Part shown: one piece after another, positions 46,207 through 56,782 of the stretch | How positions within the stretch are numbered: position 1 is the first letter of the stretch | How the letters are laid out: every line of letters begins with the position of its first letter | Source of the DNA: Dichotomocladium elegans | Taxonomy: Eukaryota > Mucoromycota > Mucoromycetes > Mucorales > Lichtheimiaceae | DNA: 64,000 nucleotides | NCBI GenBank assembly: GCA_025716815.1 | Contig: JAIXMN010000006.1 | Span: forward strand, 1,488,001 to 1,552,000 | Direction of reading: 5' to 3' | Notes under the pieces: generated by a model | What the model was told of the DNA's origin: nothing | Seen by the model: only the letters and a program-made list of their open reading frames with translations | Database searches by the model: none | Made by a program: the position numbers and the translations under genes

Positions 46207-49200
46207 TATTATTATTTTTTGCGGGAAGGGTAAACAAAAGAGATGATTATGGCAAAGAGAGGCGGCGAAGAGACACAAAGGTTTTCGCAGAGCATAGGCC
46301 TTGGTTTTCCCCGTTTGGATCGTGCTGGTATATGGGCTATGACCAACATTCAAAACCCCGAAACTTTATTTTCCAAGATAAACTTCGCATACACGGTAAA
46401 ATAATGTCATTCAAAATACAGCATATCTCCGCATTTTGACTTACCAACCCGGCTCACATCAGGTGTGCACATGGTGATAACCACGGCGGAGGATGGTTGA
46501 TGCGACAGGAGCAGCGTCAGGAACAAGGACAGGCAACGGCAGGGGTACACTGGGGGCACAATGGCGGGCACGAAACCGGCGAAAGGCGGGGCATCGACAA
46601 TTTACACTGGGTGAGTGTGGCAGGCACAGATACAGGCAACGCAAGGTGCAAAAAAACCGAGCGAAAGGTACTGTCCGAAGGCAGCTAAATCGCAGCCCCA
46701 GCGGATGATGCGATTCTGTTTTGATCTTTCTTCCACAGCTCATCAGGTATGGGTACGATTGGTCAATCTATAAAGAATAGAAGTGGTAGATTCGAATAAA
46801 ACGCAAGTCGATATAAGGATTCATGCTGGATAACCCATGGAAGAGAGCGCAAGGATGGATTTGATGAAGAGGAAAGGGTCAGCTCAGGATTTCTATTATT
46901 TATACACTCCACAAGGCTACCTATCATCTGTTTCGCTGATGAGTTTTTCTATAGGTAAGCATTCATCCGCCATAGTTGTAGTTTTCATCGTTTTACCTGA
47001 GGCCCGACCTGATATTGCGTGATTGCATACAGGAGTAATGCACTTTATATCTCGACAATCCTTTCAACATATCCAAAGAAATCTGGGATCTGATATCACT
47101 TTTTTTCCTCCCTTTTTTAACAAAGTTATATTCGTATACATACCGTGATGGTCACTGTAGAAGTATCACAAGTCGGATCATAATTTCCCCCACTACGACA
47201 TTTAACGAATCCTTCGAAATTGCTCAATTGGATGTTTCACTTAGTCGGGTCGTCAGTATCCCCCTTTCCAAGATCCTATTATGTTTTACTTTACTCTCCA
47301 CAACCGACCAAAATGTTCAATAGGATGGAAGATATCCTCGAGACTCAATGTATTTAGATGGAAGTTTTTTTGTGCGACACCTTTCGCCGCGCATGCGACA
47401 TTTGCTTTGTCATCATGCGCAAAGATCTCTGGGCGAACACGGCTTCTATTTTTGTGATCCTGCGACTTCAGAACTGTCTGGATACAACTTTGATTTTGGA
47501 AAATAGCGTATGTCTGAGCTTTTATTTGCATAGACGAATGAGAACTGTGGAATCAGGAACGACATCGTTTTAGTTTTTTCTGTTATCGGAAGCCTTTCGT
47601 GTCACAAAGCTATCCAGCAAAGTCCGGAGAATACTTTTGTATAAGCTTTTTCATGAATAAGATCAGATTTATTACACAGGATACGTTGGTTAGTTTCCTT
47701 CAATTTTTAGATGGAATGTGTCGTGTGATGGTTTGTTAGCCTCGGCATTTACAGCAGTGATGTTTTTTCTTTGCAAAGCTCCAAGACAACGACGCTACGG
47801 TCAAGTCTAAAATAGAAAGCAACACATAAATAAAGATTCCTTTCTCTACGGGCAATGCTCCTGCTCGCCCAGACCTGATTTTATCTTGCTCAATTCAACG
47901 TACCGATATTTTCTTCATTGCATTCATAATATCTTAACGCAGCCCTAGCATATCTCAAGTCTAAAAACATGCTTTTCAACTTACCCAGCTCCGTAAAAGA
48001 TTTCAATGCCTGTCCCTTCTCCATCCCTCATCGGTGGGTAACCCAAACTTTTGTGGTCATTTCCTTTTCTTGTGACGGCGAACTTTTATTGACTTTGGCC
48101 ACTGCTACTATCGTACCGTACACACTGCAAGCTTCAATTGCTTCAAAAACCACCATTTTTCGCCTGCTGGCAGACTCAGGGCATTCTGCATACGGAAAAA
48201 ATCATCGAATAATCTGTTGCTTCATGCGTTTCTGAGCTGGGTCTGAAAGTAACCGGCGTGGTTTGGTTCGGCCGTTCCTTTTGTGCACCTTATTTTTGGA
48301 CCTGTCCTTGGTACATGTTCAAAATAGATCATGTTGTAACCTTCCCATGGCCATCTTTTTATAGAACAGATACAAGGGCAATGGATCGCACCATACATGA
48401 GCAATGGATCAAATCCTGTAGTCTCAGTTGGCATATCCGAGCTACATTGCTCTTCGCGTAAGTAAACCAATACGGCCACATAGATCATGGTGCCGTAATC
48501 GCTTTGTCGCCCATCACGGAGTCGGCGCGTTCTCGGAATTCTACCACGTCTGGTATGATCTGTTGTACATGTTCGGAATGGCTACTGTCTGACGTAACAT
48601 TTAGGGTACCAGGAAGCTAACGAACTAAGGGAGCTTGGCCATATCTGTTACAGTAATTCCAAAATTTGAATAATTGAAAATGAAAGCGGGATTACCTATG
48701 GCGCCGAAAGGACGTCGGTGGGGGAGCCAGCATGATGATTTGGTGGTACCCGAATGACCTGCCGAAGAAGGCGATCCGTTCCATTTCATCAATATTTTTT
48801 TGCTGAGTATTCAAAGCTTGCGCCTTGAATTTTACATTCTTCATTAAATTGTAAATATTCGTTAATTGCCCATTATTTATACGTACATCACTTTGGCTTC
48901 ATCACATATTTGAAGTGTATTCTCCACCCCCCCAAGAACAATGTCCCGGCCCCAGGAGAAGAATTCCATGCTGGCTTCCTTCCTTCAGGCTTATTTAATG
49001 ATTAAAGCAAGATATAATACCAGGATATGGTGTTTTTTATTTCCTGGCCTGGGTGTCTTTTTGCGCTGGGTCTGAAAAGCAAACCAAACTTCATCGGGCC
49101 CAGGTCTCTCTCTCTCTTTCCTCCTCCCCCCACCCCAGATCCATACACACTCTTTTTTTCTTTCTCTCTTTTCTCTCTCCCATTCCCTCACTGCTCTCCG

Positions 49201-49214
49201 CCGTGCACACATAA
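46207..49214. other. 3-kb gene-poor stretch
   Basis: No supported gene. It is AT-richer than the genic parts, with scattered frames under 90 codons on both strands. The best of these, on the minus strand at 48222-48488, reads MYGAIHCPCICSIKRWPWE then IRCTKGTAEPNHAGYFQTQ and could be a decayed coding fragment; another on the minus strand at 47286-47531 includes KNFHLNTLSLEDIFHPIEHF. Neither has supporting splice structure. No long terminal repeats or inverted repeats were noticed by eye. Confidence 0.4.
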
Positions 49215-50830
49215 ATGAGGCCGCTGTTCTATCTTGCAGGCCTTCTTTCTTGGTCTATTCCAGCATCGGCCTATGCATTTCCTTGGAAGCGACAATGTAA
49301 CGATTCATATTTTCTACCATCTATTCTTTTCTTTTCACCATGAGATTAATGATCATTCGTTCTCTCAGTAACTGCCTCGGCAGCTTGCGGCAGCTCAAAC
49401 AACTCAGTCGGCATTTGCACACCTACCTTGAACGACATATGGTATAACGGCAGCCTTTATGAATTTACATGGAACTACAAGTATGGTTGCATTACAAGTT
49501 CAGTTTCTCTTTTTCATACTCAATCGCACCCTCTCCTCGTCTTTCTGTACTTCGTTATTTAGCAACCCGAACTTCCGTCACCTAGTGAGTACCTGCTTCG
49601 CGTGTATTAGCGCGCGTATATACATACGCTGGGCATCAAGCACCAGGTGTGATATTTATTGATTGCTATATTCTGTTCAAAGGACACGATTAATCTACAT
49701 ATCCTCTACATCGAGGGCCACAATTACACGAGCCAGAAGCAATGGCCGGTGTCACGATTGATTGGCTCTTTTGTGCAGCAAGTAGACGATACATGGTTTC
49801 CCTCACTACTGCCCGATAACACACCCAACAAGACCTGGCATCCGTCTGCTTATTTGATCCCTGATGGTTACAATATTCAGGACCAGATCGACAACAATTA
49901 TTACGACTTTCCCGAACCTGTCAACTTTACATTGATACGTAAGGAGCCTGTTAATATTGAGCCAGGGGTCTACTTGTGTGTGCCTGTGGAAGGGGAATGA
50001 GAGGGGGGAGGAGGACGAAGAGGGGAAGAGGAAGGAGTAGAGTTGAATTTTAACGTATATGGGCATATAAAAAAGAAATTGTGATGCACCATAGGAGAGA
50101 CTGAATTAAGCTGTTTCTCTTTTATCTAGAGAGTTCGCACAATACGACATCGACGGGCAGTGGAAATGGGACGGGAAACACCAATAATGCCAGTGAGAAC
50201 AATAGCACAAGTAGATTAGCTGGATGGTTGATAGCTGTAATTGTGATTGCAAGCGTTGTGTTTGTCCTCAGCATTCTCGCACTGATTTGGTTCGTCCGGC
50301 GATTGAAACGCAACAAAGCGTCAATGGAAAACGAGGGTGATCATCGCAACTTATTCCAAGCCCCAGCCGGAGGTGAGATGAGTGCTCCTACCATTACAGC
50401 GGCGCGGCCCTTTGCAGCGGGATCTATTCACAATTCGAATGACATATCCTCCATCCATTCGTCGACGCCGATGATCCAACGCAACGGCCCGTCCTCACCA
50501 ACACCGCCGCCTGCGTCACCTACGCCACTATCTCAGCCCAGCGTTGCCCAACACGTAATGCAACACCATGACGCACGCCAGTCTAGCTCAATCCTCAGCT
50601 CTACCGACGCAATTATGATTGCAGATACTTTCAGGCAATTCATGCGCAAGCCAGAATGGAACGAGCACCACGATGAAGAAGAGGAAGAGGAGGCATTTAA
50701 GCAATGGAACGAACCACCGAAGCGCAAACCACTCGGTGATGATCTCTTCCGCAAAGCAGACGACGGCAATGATAGCAACGAGCAGCAGGATCCATCATCG
50801 CATCAGCAGCGCTCTAAAACCCCCCAATAA
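49215..50830 (+). CDS. Secreted-pathway single-pass membrane protein, unknown function
   Basis: Exons 49215-49296, 49369-49480, 49563-49584, 49683-49938 and 50130-50830 give 390 residues. Signal peptide MRPLFYLAGLLSWSIPASAY; a Cys-containing extracellular part with N-glycosylation sites (SNNSVGICTPT, YNGSLYEFTWNYNNPNFRHL, then LHILYIEGHNYTSQKQWPVS); a Thr/Ser/Asn-rich stalk (NTTSTGSGNGTGNTNNASEN); a transmembrane helix LIAVIVIASVVFVLSILALI followed by WFVRRLKR; and a Ser/Pro-rich cytosolic tail with MIADTFRQFMRKPEWNEH and an acidic run. The layout resembles fungal cell-surface sensors or cargo receptors, but the luminal domain was not identified. Exon 3 is only 22 bases. The exon 4 donor (gtaagg) was chosen because it links the luminal domain to the stalk in frame. 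Confidence 0.82.
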
Positions 50831-51818
50831 TTTCATATACCCGTTCACGCTTTTACTCTTTCCTTTCCATACTGACACGACTCTACCTTTTTTCTCTTGT
50901 ATCATCTCTTCTTCTTTTCGTCCTAATATTCTCTTGCATCCCATTTTCTTTCCCCTGCCCCTCTCCTTTTTCTTTTCCTTTTTTTCTTATCAGGTGTAAG
51001 AGTAGTATAATTATTACTTTTCCAAAAAAGAAAGAAAAATGGTTGCTGGTGCCGTCAAAGGTTTCACGAGCTAGCTAAACTGACTACTTTGCGGTTGCGT
51101 CTTTCTCTCACTCATTTTTGTATAAAGCTGAATTCGGATTGTCTCTCCCCGACCAAGCTTGAATGTTTCCGGTGGGTTATTCTCGGTCCTGGGTGGAAGA
51201 AAATAAGCTCTCGGATGCCCCGACCTTGACAGAATCCTGTGCATGGATATAAGCCCATGAGGCCTGCTAGTGGGGTGTTGGGGCAGCTCATTGGTTATCA
51301 TGTATACAGACGTGCCTATAGGGGGAAAGCGGCCGAGCCCCTTTGGATCCACAAAAGGAGCAGCTACTGTTGCACAAGCTGGGTTATGTCGTACTGCCAT
51401 GGTGCTAGACCTTGGATAGAGGTGTTCTATCTCCTTGGGATGGGCGAGGGGACAGCTGAAAGAAGCCAGGGTATCCACCAGAGGATGCGAGGGGCGGAGT
51501 TTGGTCACTGACTGAGGAACTGCATAATGGTGGGGTTGCCTCGTTCCGGTGGTGGTGCTCTAAGGATGGATGCCTGAGAAGAAGTAGCAAAAGGTGGAGG
51601 GGAAGCCCTGGAGGGTCGGAGTAGCTTGCACCTTGTTGTTCAAGACGCTCGAAAATCAGGTACACTTTTGCCTCAGGTTTCAAACTAGTCGCCAATGTTT
51701 CTGCACAGACTCCCTTTTTCGGGCGGTGATGATGCATGTTCCTATTTCTTCGTTCGCTCTTGCTCTTTCCCTCTCTCCTTTCCTGCCCATCTCCCCATCC
51801 CCCATTTCTGATTATATC
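50831..51818. other. Intergenic spacer
   Basis: T/C-rich 3' region of the membrane-protein gene, then about 700 bases before the F-box gene. Minus-strand frames at 51071-51508 and 51405-51737 are Pro/Ser/His-rich and overlap each other; I do not regard them as genes. The last 100 bases are CT-rich leader. Confidence 0.5.
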
Positions 51819-53553
51819 ATGGTGTCAACCGCACAATCCATTCCTTCAGAGCTCATACTCCACATATTTCGATACCTCTCTCAACCCTCGGATTTGCACC
51901 ACTGCGCCGTTACATGCAAATCGTGGAGCGCTCATGCACTCGAATTGCTTTGGTACAAACCCAACTTCTTCCGGTCCAATGCATGGACGAGTTTTTCCAA
52001 TGTTCTTCGTGATACCCAACCATCACTGTATCCATATACTCTATATCTACGTCGAATCAACCTGTCCATGCTTGCATCTCAGGTGTCTGATTCCGATCTA
52101 GCAACGCTTTCCGCATGCGAGCGCCTCGAACGTATCACGCTCGCTGGGTGTAGTTTGCTAACAGACCAAGGCATTCTTGCGTTCTTGGGCAAGCAGCCGC
52201 GTAGGCACTTGGTGTCCATTGACCTGAGCGATGTGACGAACGTGAGCGATGTCAGCATAAAGCGGATAGCTTTGATCTGTCCCAATCTTCAAGGACTGAA
52301 TCTTTGCATGTGTAAAGATGGGTTACGCCAGTTTGAAAACGTAACGGATGATAGTGTGGTGATGTTGGCCGAGCGCTGTACAAATTTACGACGGGTGAGA
52401 TCAGGCATACGGGGTGTTAGGATAGGATAGAGTTAAAAAAAAACATTCGTTTGTTGATTGCGTCAAGGGCATCTTTCTTTTATAGATCAAGTTGAATAAT
52501 TGCGTCAAAGTGACCGATATATCAGCAATTATGCTCGCTGACAGATGTCCTGCTCTGTTAGAAATCGACCTGATGAATTGCGACATCACAAACGAATCAC
52601 TTTATGTCATTTTTAACAAGAGCCGTGAACTTCGCGAGCTTCGACTCAATAACTGTACCAATCTCAATGATCTGGCTTTCATCGACTCGTCTCTTGCCAG
52701 AATCCCGCCATCATCAATCACTGCGTCGCCGTACTATGATCAGCTTCGAATCCTCGATCTGACATCCGTATTCTCGCTCACCGATGATGCGGTGCGGCTG
52801 ATTGTCAGTGTTGCACCGAAAATCCGGAATCTGATACTGAACAAGTGCCACAGTATTACGGATGAGAGCGTGCTTGCTATATGCGATCTCGGTCGCTACC
52901 TACATTTTCTCCACCTCGGCCACTGCACCCAATTGACCGACTACTCCATCACGCAACTCGCGCGTCACTGCACCCGGATTCGGTATCTCGACCTTGCCAA
53001 CTGTGCACTGTTGACCGATCAGTCTGTGGGAGAGCTGGCGGTCTTACCGAAGCTTAAACGGATCGGCCTCGTGAAATGTGTTAATATCACTGATCAAGCC
53101 ATCTATTCATTGACCAGCCACATCCGGATCGCTCATTCGCTTGAGCGAGTCCATCTCAGCTACTGTGCTCGCCTGACAGTTCCGGCTATCATGCATCTCG
53201 TCAATTTCTGTTCCAAGCTCACCCATCTGAGCCTTACGCAGGTGCCTGCCTTTGTTCGCCCAGACCTCCAGCAGTTCCGCCGTGCGCCACCGAAGGAATT
53301 CACGCCTCAGCAGCGGAATGGTTTCTGCGTCTTTTCAGGCAAGGGGGTCCGTGATTTGCGCACCTATCTTAATATCATGAGCCTATCAGAAGAGGCACGT
53401 GGTAATCACCCACAAGGATCCGAGGCACAAGAAACAGTGACGGGAGGGCCAACAACGCCACCTATTGCTGTTCTCAATATGCAGGATATCGGACACCCTC
53501 CTAACGAGATAATTACTGCAAATATGGAAAACGAAGATATCGATATTTTATGA
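51819..53553 (+). CDS. F-box/leucine-rich-repeat protein, GRR1-like
   Basis: Exons 51819-52394 and 52486-53553 give 547 residues. The F-box sits at residues 5-50 (IPSELILHIFRYLSQPSDLH, then CKSWSAHALELLWYKP). About twelve cysteine-containing LRRs follow, for example LERITLAGCSLLTDQGILAF, RIKLNNCVKVTDISAIMLAD, LRILDLTSVFSLTDDAVRLI, KIRNLILNKCHSITDESV and TRIRYLDLANCALLTDQSV. Grr1 recruits phosphorylated substrates such as G1 cyclins and nutrient-signalling proteins to the SCF ubiquitin ligase. The C-terminal stretch FRRAPPKEFTPQQRNGFCVF then GKGVRDLRTYLN matches the conserved end of Grr1 proteins. Yeast Grr1 is twice as long because of extra low-complexity parts absent here. Confidence 0.92.
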
Positions 53554-54439
53554 ACAAGGAAATGTGTTTTTTTTTTTCTAAGTTCAAACCTTCAGGCACA
53601 CGCAGACACATACATACCATCGTTTACATTGATGGGTGCACATGCACGCATCAATTATTTTCCTTTGTATATACTCGCTGGATTGGATCAAACAAGATGA
53701 ATTTGAAGAATAGACGGGCTTACGAATTGAGCGAGAACGAGAAAAAGCGCGCGCGCGAGTTAGGGGGACAGAATTTGTACTTACCTGTCTGCACATTGTC
53801 CTACTATGTATCTGGCTATGAGCATAAACCAGGGACGTACAGTACTGTGCTAGTGAGATTTGAACCGAGGTTTGGGCTTAGATTGAGCATGGATTTTTTA
53901 CATGGTGTGTACTGCTACTACTGTACGTATGAAGTATTGGGATGCCGTTGTATGGTCCAGATGGCGTCGATACAGAACAAGCATATAGGCGCGGCGTTCC
54001 GCTGCATTTGATGGTCTGATGCTGATACATAGCAGGAATCCCATCCCATGGGTTGATAATAGAAGGAGACTGCTTCGATGAACTTACCTTGATGATATCT
54101 CCGGTGTGCGCATCTAAGCCCAATAGGATGACACGTTCGCACGCAGGCACCTGCCGTCTCCGTCCTCCTTTGGGTTGTTGTAAATTAAACAATTATCTTT
54201 TGCGCAAGATTTCGTGGATTAAACTCAATGTTGGCTTGCAGCAGGAAAAAATCATATGTCGGGGACCTCCCTCTCGCCATGATCCTCAGGAGGACTTCTT
54301 CGTTGATACTGGTCATATTAGAGAATAATGGTTTATTTTGCTTCTATCTACAAAATAAAATAAAGAAAGCAAGCGAGCGAAAGAGAAAGAAGAAATAAAT
54401 AAAGTAGCGTGGTGATGATTTCTTGGATATGATATGCAT
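53554..54439. other. Convergent spacer with one exon-like minus segment
   Basis: No supported gene. On the minus strand 54167-54088 has a plausible acceptor (cccaaag) and a good donor (gtaagtt) around RRRQVPACERVILLGLDAHT then GDIIK, 80 bases; it may be an orphan exon or chance. A (CG)n run occurs near 53746-53757 and a second CA run near 53590-53615. Confidence 0.35.
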
Positions 54440-55612
54440 TTAAATGAGACCCTTGGCAACAGCGATTTCAGCATTAAGAACCGAACTGCCTGCAGCACCG
54501 AGGACGGTGTTGTGGACGAGGAGCATGAATTTGATGTCGAAGACGGGACAAGGACGGACACGTCCGACAGTTACAGCCTGGCCCTTTTGGAGGTCACGGT
54601 CCAAGCGAGGCTGGGGACGGTCCGCGGCCTTATTGACAAGGATGGATCTTTCGGGGGCAGAGTGGCAGCCGAGCGCCTGGGCTTCGGACGTGAACTTCTC
54701 AAACACTTGATAGACCTCCTCGGGCGTAGGTGCAGGGCGGTTAGCAAACTTTACTGACACGGCCTCCAAGTGCCCGTCCAGCACAGGTACACGGGTGCAC
54801 GTGGCAGACACTGCCGTGTTTGTCAGCGGCAAGAACTGCTTGCCATCCTGGCCACCCAGAATCTTGCTCGTCTCCCATTCCATCTTTTCCTCCTCACCGC
54901 TGATGTAGGGAACGACGTTATCAAGGATATCCAAGCTAGGCACACCGGGATAACCTGCGCCGGAGATGGCTTGTTGCGTGTGGACAATAATGTGCGACAT
55001 CGGGCCGAACGCGTCCTGAAGTGCCTTAAGCGGGACCACAAGGCCCGTCGTTGAGCAGTTGGCGTTAGTGATGATGAAGCCCTTCTTTAAACCGTACACA
55101 CTACGCTGATAAGGAATCATATCAAAGTGGTCGGCATTTACAGTAGGTACAATGAGAGGTACGGTCGGCTCACGGCGGTAATTTTTGGCGTTAGAGAACA
55201 CAACGAGGTCGGCCTTAAGGAAAGCCATTTCTATTTTCGATCGATCGATCGATCGACGGTATTGGTGGCGTGCATGAGCATATCGCATACATATATATGT
55301 AATTCACGTAAAACATGAACCCGTGTATTTACCAATATCTCCAGCAACGTCCGCATCGAGGCCCGAAAAAATAACGTCGCAATCCTTGAATTCCTCCGGA
55401 ACGCAGCATTTGACTTGAAGGTCCTCAACAAGGGCCGGAATGGGGCTGCTCTGCTTCCACTTGACAGCATCGCGGTAGTGTTTGCCGGCAGAACGAGAAG
55501 AAGCACCGAGAGCATGAATGGTGAAGACGGGGTGATTTGCGAGCAGGAGGATGAAGCGCTGACCAACAGTGCCAGTGGCGCCGAGGATACCGACTTTCTT
55601 TGTAGGGGCCAT
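54440..55612 (-). CDS. HOM2: Aspartate-semialdehyde dehydrogenase
   Basis: Exons 55612-55333 and 55230-54440 give 356 residues, close to yeast Hom2. The NADP-binding start is [20 protein letters not shown]; then [38 protein letters not shown], the catalytic cysteine in [20 protein letters not shown], and [20 protein letters not shown], with [20 protein letters not shown] later. The enzyme reduces aspartyl-4-phosphate to the semialdehyde, the branch-point step to methionine, threonine and (in many fungi) homoserine. The single intron (55332-55231) holds a tandem GATC repeat just before its acceptor (55238-55255). The C-terminus ends [19 protein letters not shown]. Fungal-type form, without the bacterial insertion; absent in animals. 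Confidence 0.97.
55238..55255. repeat. GATC tandem repeat in the HOM2 intron
   Basis: Four perfect tandem units of GATC lie within the single HOM2 intron, about ten bases from the acceptor, giving a self-complementary block. Confidence 0.85.
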
Positions 55613-56782
55613 GAGGGAAGAGGGGATAGATAAATGATGCGGAGAGAGAGGGGCGCAAAGTGTTATTATTTTTCTGTCCGACCCAACCCCTTCGATCTCA
55701 GATCGGAGGGCGGTGAGTCACAAGCTGTCTGTCTTACTCTCATCGTACCAACCAATCTGATTTCACGCCCAGGGACCCTCTCGATTCCCCGACCAAGGAT
55801 GCTAACTCCTATGGTTAGAACAGAAGACATGGATACATGCTACAGGCTATCCAGGAACATTGTAGATCCTCGCTCTTTTCTGATTTTATTAGTAAGCACG
55901 AAGATTTCAAGCATGGACCCAGTAGTGGCGCGCATTGAAAAGAAAACAACGGATTATGACACATAAACACGTACCATCGATATCAGTAAGCTGCGGTTGT
56001 GTGTAATTTCATTCGCACATTCTCTCTTGAATTCTTAATGAGGGGTGGTAGACATCTTTCGGGTTAAGAACAGTGGTGATCCCGTGACTTTGGGAATTAG
56101 TTCGTAGATGACTTCTTCCTTAAAATCAGTACAGGCCATCCAATGTTAGCTGTAAAAAAATACCAACAGTGAGATTTCCCTTCCAATCAGTTGGCTCAGA
56201 TAGCTATAATACCAACAGCGGAGACCGCCCGATAGAAGTAGAACCAGGTTCGGCACAGTAGCTTTCACTATGTCTGTTAATGATAGGATACGCCTCCTGC
56301 ATTTGTGTACATTTAACAACAGCAATCTTGTGAGTAAGCGCGTGAATATCCTGTACAAGATGTGTTAACCATCTTGAAATCATCTACTTCTCGTCACTGC
56401 ATCGATCTCTCATGTATTGTAAACGCACACCGCAATTAACGTGCCTGTTGTCACGGCTGACAGAAATGTTTGCGCCGTACCAGCTTTTTTCTCAACTTTA
56501 TCTCTCTTGTTCGGGCGCGTGTCAGATGTCACAAGCAAAGAGTGTGTGTGCGCGTGCACCAGGAAAGAAAAGAGAAAGCAATGTTACATCTTTTGAAAGA
56601 AACAATAAGCCCATCCACACATGGAGACGTGAATGTTTGTCCTGTCTCCTGTCACCGCCCACCCCTTTATTTCTTGCCGCATTTTCTCCCCGTCTTTCTC
56701 ACGCATTCTTTTCCTTTTATTCTCTCGCTCTGCACCTATTAAACAGATTTACACCAGCAGCACCAACTTCTCAATCGCATTC
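55613..56782. other. Divergent intergenic region
   Basis: About 1.2 kb between the HOM2 and Rap-GAP starts. No supported gene. The 3' third (56630-56780) is C/T-rich, as expected for the Rap-GAP leader. No Gcn4-type site (TGACTC) was noticed close to HOM2. Confidence 0.5.

Noticed and set aside
51071..51737. Two overlapping minus-strand frames before the F-box gene
   Set aside because: Pro/His/Ser-rich, mutually overlapping, without initiation context or splice support; likely promoter/leader antisense.
53550..54011. 153-codon plus-strand frame after the GRR1-like gene
   Set aside because: Begins at the stop of the upstream gene, is Cys/Tyr/Arg mixed without domain content and runs through a CG repeat; judged chance.
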